From assembly GCF_020080835.1 (NCBI RefSeq), contig NC_058167.1, positions 15,213,403 to 15,277,402 of the forward strand: DNA of 64,000 bases. Reading direction: 5' to 3'. A program made the translations under genes and the position numbers. Positions 11,138 through 22,600 of the stretch are shown piece by piece. The first letter of the stretch is position 1, and every line of letters begins with the position of its first letter. Source of the DNA: Cotesia glomerata. Lineage: Eukaryota > Arthropoda > Insecta > Hymenoptera > Braconidae. The notes below the pieces were generated by a model, which had not been told where the DNA came from, ran no database searches, and saw only the letters and a program-made list of their open reading frames with translations.

Positions 11138-11900
11138 GTTACGTCCAAAATTTGGAACGTAAATTATTTATAATTTATTTTTGGTCCAAGCCGAAGCCTC
11201 TAGACCGGGACTCAGAAGGGATGCAAAGATAATACTGTCGTAATGATTATATAATGTTAATATTTAAACTATTTATTTTAATATAAAAACAAAATTTAGT
11301 GATACAAAGCTACCTTGAATTAGACAAAATTTAAATGATATAAACTATCTTTGAATTAAATTTAAATACAATCGATTCTTACTAATCAATTGGCTCTACG
11401 TTATTCTCTAAATGCTCGTCGTGTTACAGAATTTTACCTGTAATTTTTAAATAAATAAATTCTCAAACCTTGAATTCCGCCTAACGTGACCGCAGAATTG
11501 ATCTGATTGATATTATTTATTCTTCAACTACTTCGGTAAACTATTATTCTCAAACACTGATTCTATTTTAAAATATACTTTAAATTCAAGTGAACATATT
11601 CACTGAATTTTACAAGAATTTTCGGTGATCCGCACTTGACGAGTTCTGGAGGACGAAGAGGCTGAGTTCATGCGAGGATCTCCGGGCCTCGAAGTTTGGG
11701 CGTTTTAAAAATTATGATTTCGGGGAAAACAGTAACCAATTAGTGGCCTATTTTCCTCGGCTTTTACCCTCTCTTTCGAGTTTTCCGAAGATGCTCGCCT
11801 GAACTCCCCTCTTTGGGCCCAGAGGGTATACTATCCCTCTTTCTCTAACTTATAGACTACATGTGTAACCATGTATCGGTGTAGGTGTAAGCACATTTAC
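11138..11900. repeat. possible solo LTR or other repeat, GC-richer block
   Basis: Begins TGTTACGTCC with a near-perfect palindrome ACGTCCAAAATTTGGAACGT (about 11141-11160). It continues into a block (11630-11860) with clearly higher GC than the flanks. TG at the start suits an LTR, but I could not find a convincing CA end or a target-site duplication. Confidence 0.3.
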
Positions 11901-12940
11901 ATGCACACAAATACATAGTTCCTTATTTAACTAAATCTTTTATTTTATTTATAGTTATTACTAATTTATTTATTAATTAATTGATTTATTTAATTAATTA
12001 TTTCTTTAACAATTATTTAAATTATTTCTAATTTATTATTATTTTATTTATTATTTCTTTAAAGAATTATTTAAATTATTTCTAATTTATTATTATTTTA
12101 TTTACTATTATTCGAAATATTGTTATTTGTTATTTATTTCTAAGATTATTTATTATCTAATCTTTTTTTTTTTTATTTTTGAACTTTATATTTTACTTAG
12201 GGTTTTTTTTTTCCTAAGTTTATGTTATTTAAACCAATCTAAAAACTTTCCCAGACTTTGTCAGTGATGCCATTGAAACTAAGGGCAATAAAACTCCCAT
12301 TTATTTGTGTACTTAGGATTTTAATCTTTTTAAAGCATTTAGTACATCCTAATGTCGGAAAAATTTTTAGAGAGATCGGACGAGACACTTAATGTTTTTC
12401 TCGTTAAATGTTTCTCGAATTTTATGCTTTGAAATAAAATTCGAAGTAAACCATAAAATAAAATATAAAAAAAAATGTATTTAAAAAAAAAGAACTGCCT
12501 AAAAAAAAACGGTCGTTGTAAGCCACGACAAAACATATCTTTTGAACTTCGCACTATAGAGAAATTGAGTTGCTTTCTATTCAGTAGCTCTACTATTTAC
12601 TTATACATTAAATATTCCGATATGTTCAAGATGATTTAACTCTTCGATGACAAAAATTGGAAAAAAATTTTTTTCAAAAAAATAATGTTTTATATTTTGC
12701 GATTCAATAATGGAACATTACGACACCGAAATAAGTAATTTAATAAAAATTTTGGAAATGCAACTTTTACGTCTTAATAATTATGGAAAAAATTGATACT
12801 TTTCAAGCATGAAAAAAATGATTAACATAAATTTATATTATTACATAGAAATAAAAACAGTCAGCCCAAATGAAAATTGACTATACCCAATACGACCTCT
12901 ATTGTTAGATTCTCCAAATTTTAAAAATATTAGCTTCTAC
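11901..12940. other. AT-rich region without recognised gene
   Basis: Low-complexity TTA/TTTA-rich sequence (11930-12230) followed by unremarkable AT-rich DNA. Short ORFs here look random. Confidence 0.6.
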
Positions 12941-12943
12941 TCT

Positions 12944-13262
12944 ATGATCCCATAATCCTAATATAGAATTGAGATGAAATGTATGTGGGTATCAAACTAT
13001 TCGTAACGTGATTGGTCGAATATATCATAAGCATGAAAATATATGCAAATGCTATAGTCAGGCGCGCGCTTGCGCGCGCAAATTCAAATTCTAGTCCCAT
13101 AATAAAATTGAGATGAAATGTATGTGAAACCAATTTATTCGTGATGTGATTGGCTGAAAATATTTATTCTCATTCTGATTGGTTGAAAGTGAATATAATA
13201 TACATAAACGACACATAAATATATCATGACAATAAATATGAGGCGCAAATTAAATTCTATTT
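12944..13262. repeat. tandem duplication upstream of the metalloprotease gene
   Basis: Two related units of about 150-165 bases (12944-13093 and 13094-13262). Both carry CCCATAAT, AATTGAGATGAAATGTATGTG, TTCGTrAyGTGATTGG and ATATATCAT-type blocks, and both end in a GGCGC...AAATTAAA-like segment. Several ATTGG (CCAAT-box complement) motifs recur. The duplication ends about 200 bases before the predicted start codon, so it may be promoter-proximal. Confidence 0.6.
13062..13079. repeat. GCGCGCGC inverted repeat
   Basis: GCGCGCGCTTGCGCGCGC: two 8-base alternating GC arms in otherwise AT-rich DNA. It can form a hairpin or Z-DNA. The second tandem unit has only GGCGC at the equivalent place. Confidence 0.8.
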
Positions 13263-13409
13263 ATTTCTAAATTACGGATAAATTTCATTAAATTTTATCT
13301 TTACTGCTATCGCATCGAATTTAATCATTAATAAAAAATACTTAGTTGATATTTTGGGCTTATCGTCAACTGATAGCAGTGACAAAAAATTCGATTGTTT
13401 GTATTGTTC

Positions 13410-13416
13410 TATAAAA
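13410..13416 (+). promoter_or_regulatory. TATA box candidate, metalloprotease gene
   Basis: TATAAAA located 47 bases before the ATG at 13463, leaving room for a short 5' UTR. It supports the choice of that tentative first exon. Confidence 0.4.
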
Positions 13417-13462
13417 TTTTCATTAACTTTGGAAAATTAAAAAAAAATATTACGGCTGTAAT

Positions 13463-16400
13463 ATGGGTATGGTTTATATTGAATAAATTTGAAGATCTCT
13501 TCTTGTTTGTTAATTTATTGAAAATTTATAAACGGAGTTTTTGATAAAAATTATTGGGAATTATTTTTAGGTCCTTTCAGTACAAAAGTCACTACGACAT
13601 GGATATTTTTCTATACCATGGCTTTTGTTTTGGCAAAATCAGTAAGTATTGCTTATTTAAAAAAGAGTAAACATAAATTCATTAATATTAATTTTATTAG
13701 TTCAATAATTCGATACCGCTAGATCAGCAAATACAACAATTTATTGATCACGAGTGTCAAGGTAAGATCCGAACATAAATTTCTTAAGAGCCGGTCCCTA
13801 TGATTGCAGCTTTTCATTTCTCGTCTAAACAAAGAAGATTTTCGAAAAAAACGCTCAGCTCCGTAATAGATTTTTTAATTATCTATTTTATAGCTGAGCG
13901 TTTTTTTCGAAATTCTCATTTGTTTAAGAGAAAAACATAAAACTGCAATTAGCTTTATCATCACGAGTGCAACAAGGATAGTACCGTTTCTCGCCGGTGA
14001 GTGCAACGCGAGAAAAAGATGGGATCGGCACTTAATAAGGGACATGATATTGAAAAAACACATAATGTTTTTGAAAATGTTTTACTGTAGTAGAGAAATG
14101 TGATGTATCAAAAATCGAATGGCCGCATGTAAGAAAACGATCTATTGACTCGAAAATTCTGCTTTCAATAATGATTTTTGGTAAATCAGTAATTTTGAAC
14201 CTTGTACCGTCAAAAAATTTGTTAGTTGGATCTAACACTCCAGTCTATTATTTAGACACTCAATATGATTTTTTACGAATCAAAGTGAAAACACATGTAA
14301 GTTTAATATATGACTCTGAATTACCAATTTTTATAAATGATTAAATATCAATTATTCTCAGAATATATATATATATTAAAATTCAGATATTTCGCGAAGA
14401 ACAATGGGAGTTGTATGAAGACGAAAAAGAATTCACTTCAATTTATGTCAAAATTTATCCTGACGGATCTAGACGAATTCAAGTAAAATAATTATTCAAA
14501 TTATGTAATGATACATGGAAGAAAAAAAATTTTACTTTTTTTGCTAAACTTTAAACAGATTTTCTTTCCATGTTTTAATTATTGCTACTACTAATATTAG
14601 TAACATTATTAATGATTTTTTTGTCAATTAGTTTGGTTACGTAGGAAGTGAACTTTATACAATTGAACCTGTGTCAGAAAATTTTCCTGACTCTGAAGGA
14701 AGCTACTATTTGGCGCGAGCTTATAACAGAATCCATAATATTACAGAAGGTAAATTTTTGCAGCTATAAAAAAGAATATATCGACATTGTTAATTGATTT
14801 TAGCCTTGATCAAAAGTTGGCAATCAATCTCCGAAGTGGTTTATCCGGAATTACTGTTGATAATTGATAACCAAGTGTATGCTAAATACAATGAAAACCA
14901 AAATTTGTTTCCTTACTTATTGACATTTTGGAATGTCGTCAATCTGCTATTTCGTCCATTGAGAGATCCGAGAATAGAAACAAGTATCGCCGGGATTATG
15001 ATTGCTCAAGTAATTCAATTAAATTTTTATATAGAACTAAGTATGTTTAATTTAATTTTTTAAATTACTTAGGATGAAAAAGTCATCCATTATATGAGTG
15101 GAAATCAATATGAATATAAGAAAAAGAATTATGTATGCTACGAAGAAATGGCGCTTACCGTATCTAAATATTTGTACAGTAGACAAGATATTATTCCTCA
15201 AGATACTTATGATATATTTTTCGTTTTAACGACGTAAGTATGTTAAATAAATTATGTTTTAGAGAATTAAATAAACCAAGTTAAAAAATAGAAAGCAATT
15301 TTGAATTACTTTCAATAAGTTAATTATTTCCACATCAGTTTCCAATTTTAATTGTTTCAAACTGCTTATTAATATTACCAAAAAAAAAAAAACGAATTGA
15401 AAATTATAATCTCTTGAAATGAAATGGTTTTTTATTAATTTCTAGAAAACCAGATGATAATAGTGATGATTCGGAGTTCATTCACGGTCTATCAATCTTC
15501 GGAGGTGCTTGTCATATTGACACAAGTACAAAGGAACTAAATCGAGCTATTGTTATGTACGAAAGTAATCATGTTACTGACATAAATGTTGCTGTTCATG
15601 AACTGGCTCACTCGTATGTTAATTAATACAACTTGTAAATAAACGGTATTGTGTTTTTTAATAATAATGAATTATGACAATATCATCCAAATTTAGATTA
15701 AACGTTCAACATAATGAGGACGTAGATATTAGTTGTGTGTTTCCTGATACTATAATGTCGACAGACTTGGAAAATCTTAGCAGAAATTGGTCCAAATGTT
15801 CAATTGACACTTTGCGTAATATTTCCAGGTAAGTTGTTGATACATTTCAATAAAAATAGTTTTAATTTACCTATATATTAAGTAGTGAATATTAATTACT
15901 TTACTGCAGAAATAGAAAATTTTCATGTCTGTACAACACACCTAATTTCATAAACCCGCTAATTGATGATGAACAAGGTATTACTCGAAGTCCAAATGGG
16001 AAATGGTTGGAATTTCGTGCGGTTATAAGCAAGGAAATGAGAGAATTGATAGATCCAAAAGAATTTAACAGTAATAAAGCGATTGAAGTTTCATTTGAAA
16101 ATAATAAAATAGTGATTCAACTGATTAAAAAATCATTATCTACGTTAAGAAATGTTTCAAGGCAATATAATTTCATTAGAATTGTGCCTGATGATGAAAA
16201 AATAATCATCGATTTAAAGTCTATCAACTTGATGAAAAATATAAATATATTTTATCAAAATAAATCTATACATGTTTATCAAGATGCAGATGAAGAACTT
16301 GGTGGAAGAAAAAATCTTCCAACTTTACCTCCTTTGCATATTTCTGCAAACAGCGAAGATTTAATAACTATCAAAACTCATGACCTTGATTTTAACAAAC

Positions 16401-16639
16401 TGATTGAAGTGTTTTACGAGGATAACAAATTAGTGGTTACTCAAAATATCAAAATGATGGAGGATGAATTTTTTTCTGGGAACGATGTGATTGATCTTAA
16501 TAAAAATTACGTTGTGTCTGATGATTTTAAAGTATATATCCGCCCGTTTCAATTAAACTCTGATCAAGTAATACGTATTTATCATAACAATACATCAATA
16601 TATATTTCTCTAAGTGATATCGGAAATATGAATGATTGA
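13463..16639 (+). CDS. secreted reprolysin (M12B) metalloprotease with a C-terminal four-fold repeat
   Basis: Exons: 13463-13466 (tentative), 13571-13641, 13701-13761, 14091-14296, 14387-14482, 14632-14749, 14804-15009, 15073-15233, 15446-15613, 15697-15828, 15910-16639. All junctions are GT-AG and the frame is continuous; 650 residues. Residues ~1-25 form a signal peptide (WIFFYTMAFVLA core). Residues ~40-190 match an M12B propeptide, with a basic RKR near 60-62. The catalytic domain (~195-424) carries HELAHSLNVQH: zinc ligands H359, H363, H369 and base E360. The usual Gly of HExxHxxGxxHD is Asn366 and the following Asp is Asn370. The Met-turn is M384. No disintegrin or Cys-rich domain follows. 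Instead four ~54-residue repeats occupy ~441-650. Similar stand-alone reprolysins occur in parasitoid venoms; venom use here is inference. Confidence 0.85.
13816..13980. repeat. foldback element in a metalloprotease intron
   Basis: Inner arms TTCGAAAAAAACGCTCAGCT and AGCTGAGCGTTTTTTTCGAA are perfect inverses about 30 bases apart. Outer arms (GCAGCTTTTCATTTCTCG... and ...AGAGAAAAACATAAAACTGC) are imperfect. Together the arms are about 55 bases. MITE-like, lying in the intron 13762-14090. Confidence 0.7.
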
Positions 16640-16706
16640 GATAGTCTGTTTTCACTTATTTTCTTTTTTACAACATTATGAAAAGTCTGTAACTTTTTTA
16701 GATTTA

Positions 16707-16712
16707 AATAAA
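16707..16712 (+). terminator. polyadenylation signal, metalloprotease gene
   Basis: AATAAA 68 bases after the TGA stop. Confidence 0.5.
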
Positions 16713-16915
16713 AATTTAATCACATACTGCAAAAAATACTTGAATTACGAAAAAAAATTCTAGTTCCAGCATATTCAGTTTCTTCAACTAAATCAACAAA
16801 TAAACTCATCAAAATCATCAAAATTCATAATAAACATAAAAGCAAATTATTGAATTCATCATAAAAAAATATCACAGTAAAGTTATTGGAGTAGATTGTA
16901 CCGTTTTTTGACAAA

Positions 16916-17154
16916 TCGACGGTCTAATTAGCAATTGGTCTAACTCCTTATTTTGTAGAGGGTGATTTTTTAACATTTTGATGTAGCAATTGTTTAATTA
17001 TAAATTATGTGAATGATCCAAACCAAAATATTGTACTTTTAATAGATATTGAATGATTTTTTAAAGAGATAATGAATTTTTTACTAATTATTTTATCGTA
17101 CAAATGGAAGATTCTCTAAAATGGAATTAGACAATTTGCTAATTAGAACGTCGA
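16916..17154. mobile_element. MITE with ~32 bp terminal inverted repeats
   Basis: Left end TCGACGGTCTAATTAGCAAT (continuing TGGTCTAACTCC). The right end on the opposite strand is TCGACGTTCTAATTAGCAAA (continuing TTGTCTAATTCC). There are four mismatches over 32 bases. The 239 bp element has no ORF and lies between the metalloprotease and the uridine-cytidine kinase. Target-site duplication not resolved. Confidence 0.7.
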
Positions 17155-17301
17155 AATATTTATATGAATAAACATTTATTTGGTGCAAAATAAATAAATA
17201 GTCTCTAGTCAATAATTTTTTAAACTGTTAATAAAATTATATAGTAGAATCAAATAACTCTATTAAATATTAAAAAATTATATTATATCCAAACAATTTC
17301 T

Positions 17302-17307
17302 TTTATT
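17302..17307 (-). terminator. polyadenylation signal, uridine-cytidine kinase
   Basis: AATAAA on the minus strand, 50 bases beyond the stop codon. Confidence 0.5.
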
Positions 17308-17356
17308 AATATATAATACATATAAATATTTTTGAATTTCCATCGAGAAAAAAAGA

Positions 17357-18169
17357 TCAATGAAAACCATTTAAATCAGAAATGAATGATCTGCTAATAG
17401 TGTCAGGTGATTCAGAAATCCGCCTACGGTGAAGATACGGATGCTGTATAGACGCCGGCGTCATTTCAGCTCCATTCATTTTCTTCAAATCCAAAATATC
17501 CCAGATGTGGTGGACGATAAGGTCTATCGCGACTGAGTTATCAGCACCGCGGGGAATTATAATATCCGCAAACTTCTTGGTTGGCAAACCAAATTCCTCG
17601 AACGCTGGTTTCACATTGTTCATGTACTGGTTCAACACGGAGCTCAGATCTCGGCCTCTTTCCTTAATGTCTCGAGCAACACGACGTGCCAATCGGGTGT
17701 CGGAATCAGTGTCGACAAATAATTTCATGTGAAATAAATCCCGAATCTTGGCCAAGTAAAATACCAGGATTCCTTCAAATAATACGACATCTGCTGGGTA
17801 AATAGTTATCGACTGGCCTTGAACTCGGCTGTGGGTGCAATAATCATAAGTCGGAACTTGGCATTTGATTCCAGCGAGAATATCCTTGAGAGTGGAGATA
17901 ATGAGGTCGTTGTCGAAAGCTTCGGGGTGGTCGAAGTTAAACTGACCTTTCTCCGCTAGAATTATTTCCGCTGGAGTAAGGTTCCGGTAGAAGGAGTCCT
18001 GGGATATGCAGACGACTTTACGCTCAGTCTGGTCCATATCTACTTGCCCCAGCTTCTCCATAATACGATTGCAGACGGTGGTCTTCCCGCTGGCTGTTCC
18101 TCCGGAGACGCCGATCAGGAAGGGAGTCTTGCCTTCAATGCCGTTCATCCCGGACATTTTCCTTGACAT
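17357..18169 (-). CDS. uridine-cytidine kinase
   Basis: Phosphorylates uridine and cytidine to UMP and CMP in the pyrimidine salvage pathway (cytosol). The 270-residue protein is complete and close to the ~260-277 residues usual for animal UCK1/UCK2. The P-loop is GVSGGTASGKTT (~20-31), followed by SQDSFYRNL, the NFDHPEAFD segment, VPTYDYCTHSR, a FEGILVF strand with the catalytic region, and the RLARRVARDIKERGRD lid with arginines. The start is the first ATG of the open frame; an in-frame ATG four codons later (MSGMNG) is possible. It is a single exon in an intron-dense region and has higher GC than its surroundings. That could mean a retrocopy or simply a naturally intronless gene. Transcribed away from the DUF4803-like gene and towards the metalloprotease. 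Confidence 0.95.
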   Translation of the reverse strand: MSRKMSGMNGIEGKTPFLIGVSGGTASGKTTVCNRIMEKLGQVDMDQTERKVVCISQDSFYRNLTPAEIILAEKGQFNFDHPEAFDNDLIISTLKDILAGIKCQVPTYDYCTHSRVQGQSITIYPADVVLFEGILVFYLAKIRDLFHMKLFVDTDSDTRLARRVARDIKERGRDLSSVLNQYMNNVKPAFEEFGLPTKKFADIIIPRGADNSVAIDLIVHHIWDILDLKKMNGAEMTPASIQHPYLHRRRISESPDTISRSFISDLNGFH

Positions 18170-19400
18170 TCCGTCTAACTCTATTATTATATAGTTAAAT
18201 TATTTGATGATGTAATTTTCACAGCGATTTTAATTCTTTCTCTTGCTGGTGAATTTTACATTTACTGTGATGGCCACTCGATAACCTAAAACTTCTACAA
18301 AATCGGAGTAATTGTTAATAAATTCGTTAATTAAAAAGACAATTATCATTGTAATACTGAAATCAATAGACGTTTGACGATTTTTTTATTTATAAAATTA
18401 TAATAACATTAAAAGAATTATAATAATTAAAAGAATATATTTCTTCTGCACATGTAATTTTTCTTTCAATTATTTTTACAGTAATTTGTTCAATAAGAAA
18501 AATTCTAAAAATTATCAAATGTCTACTAATTTTATTTTTATTTATTATTAACTTACTTTAATAGACAGAACTGTCTATTAAATCGTAGGCAGTATGAATT
18601 CTCGTATTTTCACGTGGTTTCTAGCTTGGAATTCCAATACTAATTGACTGTAGCTAACGACTAAGTACAATGACTGTCTTTGGCTTAATAATCGAAAAAT
18701 TTTTAAAATAGTCTATATTAATTACCTACAACGTCGATAATAATGTTCTATTGGTAAGAGACTTGAGATAATACCTACTGACCAGGAATACTCTTAAGAA
18801 ATTTTTAAACTATAATTTTAGTCCGGTAAAATTTCGACGGAAAATTAACAATGTAAAATTAATACAATTGAATTATTATATTGAGTAAAATTTTTTTGAG
18901 CTAAGAAAATTCTTTTGTCTTAAAAATATTTTTTTTTGTTCCAAAATAACTTCAGTTTTCCTAAAAATCAGTTTGGCTTATAAAACAATATTAAATTACT
19001 TTGTACAAGTACATAAAAGTTTGTTAAATTAATTTGTAAATTATTTCTAATAATTTTTCCGAAATTAATTCTCATTTCCGCTCTTCAATAACCTTTTATA
19101 AAATCTTTATCTTATTGTTTTGAAAAGATTAAATTAAATTAAAGAATAAAACATAGTTGAAAATTATTATAACTTCCATTATTTATTTTTGATCTTATAA
19201 ACTTTTGATATAATACTTTAAAAGTATTTTTTCTAATAATACAATGTACGTGAGTTCAGTTCTTATTTGTTCCCGTTTACGCACTTTATAATAATATATT
19301 ACACCGATAAAAGTAAATTTATTACTATTATTATAGGTTTTAACGTCGATTATAATTGAGAATTTGATTCGTTATTTTATATGGCCTGATATAATTTGTT
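18170..19400. other. intergenic region between divergent genes
   Basis: Separates the kinase (-) from the DUF4803-like gene (+) and should hold both promoters. It contains one copy of the ~200 bp inverted-repeat family at 18352-18550. Otherwise AT-rich with no gene seen. Confidence 0.6.
18352..18550. mobile_element. MITE-like inverted-repeat element, copy 4 (diverged)
   Basis: Left arm TACTGAAATCAATAGACGTTTGACG; right arm ATTATCAAATGTCTACTAATTTT; central GCACATGTAATTTT. This is the same layout as the copies at 4472-5752 but more diverged. Confidence 0.45.
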
Positions 19401-19422
19401 AATCTTTTTATCGCAGATAGCA

Positions 19423-19429
19423 TATAAAT
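19423..19429 (+). promoter_or_regulatory. TATA box candidate, DUF4803-like gene
   Basis: TATAAAT about 178 bases before the start codon, implying transcription from about 19453 and a ~150-base 5' UTR. Confidence 0.4.
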
Positions 19430-19600
19430 CTATTGAGGAAGACAGTTGTTAAGCAATATAATAGAGCCTTCTGCTGTGATATCTTTTTCCTAAGTTCAGC
19501 AATATTACTTTCGTAGTGTACCTCAATAAATCAGTGAAGTTAGACGTGGATAAATTTTAGTCCACGCGATTTAATTGCGACTTTTAAATAACGGAAAATA

Positions 19601-22600
19601 ATGTTTGGAAAAATTTTAACTATTTTTATTGTTTTTAATACTTATTTCGTTGCTTCTCTCCACTGGCCAGATGTGACTGATATAAATTCAATACACGATT
19701 TCTTTGAAGGATTCAATTTTATTATAGACAATGAGTATAAAATAACAAGCTTCATGGATGAAGAGGATAGAAATAATGAAATAAAAAATTTTGTTTCTGA
19801 AATGTTGAAAACTTTCAATAGCTTTAATGAGACAGATAACTATAAATCAAATTTTATGTGGGACGAATTCGATAAAAAATTAAGAGATCATCGAATGAAT
19901 AAAAATAATTTGCTGTCATTACTTCCTCATATAATTTTTCGAGGTTTGAGAAAAGAGCTTAAAATTTTGGAGAGCTTAATCAATCGTTTTTTTAAAAACA
20001 AAGTCAGCAGTCATATTGATGATATTCAAAATTTATGTTCATTTCCATTATCTCATACAATATCTCAGTCGAAGTTGACGTATTCTTACATCAAAGGAAG
20101 TTATGAAGCATTGACGGGTGAGATTGAAAGAAGAGAAGCTGTAAGTTGTTATAAATTTTAATCAGTACCAAAAAAAAAAAAATAATAAAACAAAAATATT
20201 TTATTCTTTATATTTGTCATTTTATAGAAATCAGAAACCATGAATGTTGATTGCGATGAACATTTATTTTTACAAGATTTGTATGACTTATCTAAAGAAA
20301 TACTCAGAGGGTTTGTTTTGAAATTTTTTCGGACGTCAATTGGTCTTAGTTTAAAATTTAAATGTACCGTAGAGAGTGAGGGTAATGATTTATAAAAAAT
20401 TAAAAGTATTTTCTTAAATTCTAGTGCCATTTAAACTAATGCAGTTTTTTTTTTTATTTCATAGCAAACGTTAAAAAAAAATTACTTTATCAAAGAAATC
20501 ATTTCATGAATAATGTTACAATGTTGATGAATTTTACGCGTGATTATCTAGGAAATTTTTCCGAGTATCTCTATGCTTGTGACTTTAGTAATCATACTCG
20601 AGGTAAATATTAATTTTTTTACAGTGTAACGTTCTGATTTTTCCGAACATTTTTATTCAAAAGGGTAAATCCGTTGCTTAACTTCATTTTTTATAATATT
20701 AAATTTAATTTCTGCTGATGATTGGGCGGATAAATTCCTCTAGATGAATACCCTTACTTGGAACCTATAAAAATTGAGCAGAAAAATAGCTCAGATATTT
20801 TGTGAATACAAAATAAGATACTTCTTCTTTCGTATTTTTTGATAATCAAAATATTTGTTTAGACAAAACATACATCGAGTTGGAAAGAATGTACCAAGTA
20901 ATGATTGAAAATGAATATTATTTAGACAAGGATGGAAGTTGTTCGTATAATTGTAATACAAAAGGTCAAAATTTTAAGCCTCACGTTAATTATATGTGCA
21001 AGGACTTAGATTGTCAATATATGGGTGGCAAGTTCGAAATTTGTCAGATGGTAAGCTTTACAAAATTTCTATTGATATCATTAAAAATGAATGATTGAGT
21101 TTAAAAAAATCGACAAATTTTTCTTTTCTCAAATGGTCTTGATAGTTTGTTAAAGGATATCAAAATAAATTACCCGTTGAAGTTTTAATAATTAATATTA
21201 ATATTTAGAGGTCGCTAATCTAGATTTTTCATCTTTAATTCAAATAAAATAAAAGAAAACTTTGTTAAACTTTGAAATTCTATACTTCATTCTTTCATCA
21301 ACATATTGAAAAGAAAAGTACATATTTTTACTTATTTTTCTTCTTCAAAAATTATATATTGATTGTATTATAATCAAAAATTGAGAATTAATTTCAACAA
21401 AATGATTATTTGATAAACCCTAATGAAGCACCTAATACTTTTGATAATATTGAAGTGTGATGTATAATGTAGGATGATGATGTAAGACGATATCAATGGT
21501 TTAGAGATAGAAATAACAATGTTTATGGCAATGATACTAATTGTTCAGGAAAAATGGTTACGTATAACAGTTGGTATCAATGGACAGGTCGTTATTGTGA
21601 TAATTGTGTTTGCGTTTGTACTGCCAAGCCTCATAGAGAAATCCATCATGAAATCACTGCCATCAGCTTCCAAGATCAAGTGTCTGATACTAACAGCAAC
21701 AAGTATGTTCTTGGAGATAGATTTTTTGAACTATTTCACTGAATATATGTCTACTATCAATTTCTGTGTTCTAAGAACAGAAACTATTTAAATTTTAGGG
21801 TTCTTCTGGACTTGAAATTTGTCATAAAAAATAACACAATTTACGTCAACATAAAAGAAGGAAAGCTTTTGCCTCATGGAAAGATAGATAACAACAGCGT
21901 ATCATGGAAAGCACTTGATAATTGTTCTATTCATGATGACTTCACTTTTTGCACTTATCCACGACAACCTGGTGTAGCATATGGTCTTACAACAGCAGCA
22001 AAAGATTTCGGTTATCCAGAATATTTGAATTTAGATAACATAAAAGCCTCTACAGAATCAATCGTGACAGGCGTTCGATTTCGATTCGCTGGCGATTTCA
22101 ATACTCTTCCAAAGTATAAAAACGGTTCGGTAGAAATGCAGATTCGTTTAACGGAGTTTGATTACCTAACGGGAAAATTATCCAAAAACCATGTCTGGAT
22201 TTCTTCAAACAATAAACAGAACAAGTATGAGTATTTTTTTGATAATTGTATCACTGAAAAAACTGTTTGCTTCTTTTAAATTTGTAGATTTATTTTAAAT
22301 AACTTAAAAAGGCGTTTTTAATATTAACAAATTTGTTTTATTTAAATATGGATTACTTTGAATCCAATTCAATTGATAGTTAACAAATCTCGTTTGAAAT
22401 AAATTACGCACTTGATAATTTTAATTTATTAGAAATTACTCCAATAGAAATCATAAAAATAATCCTTTATATATAAACAAATTAAGGTAAAAGACCCAGT
22501 TATTGACACTTGCAATTTTATTTTAATTAAATAAAACAAATCGACTCTAATAAATTAATAAATACAATTTTTGAATTATAAATTTTAAGGTAATTGGTTT

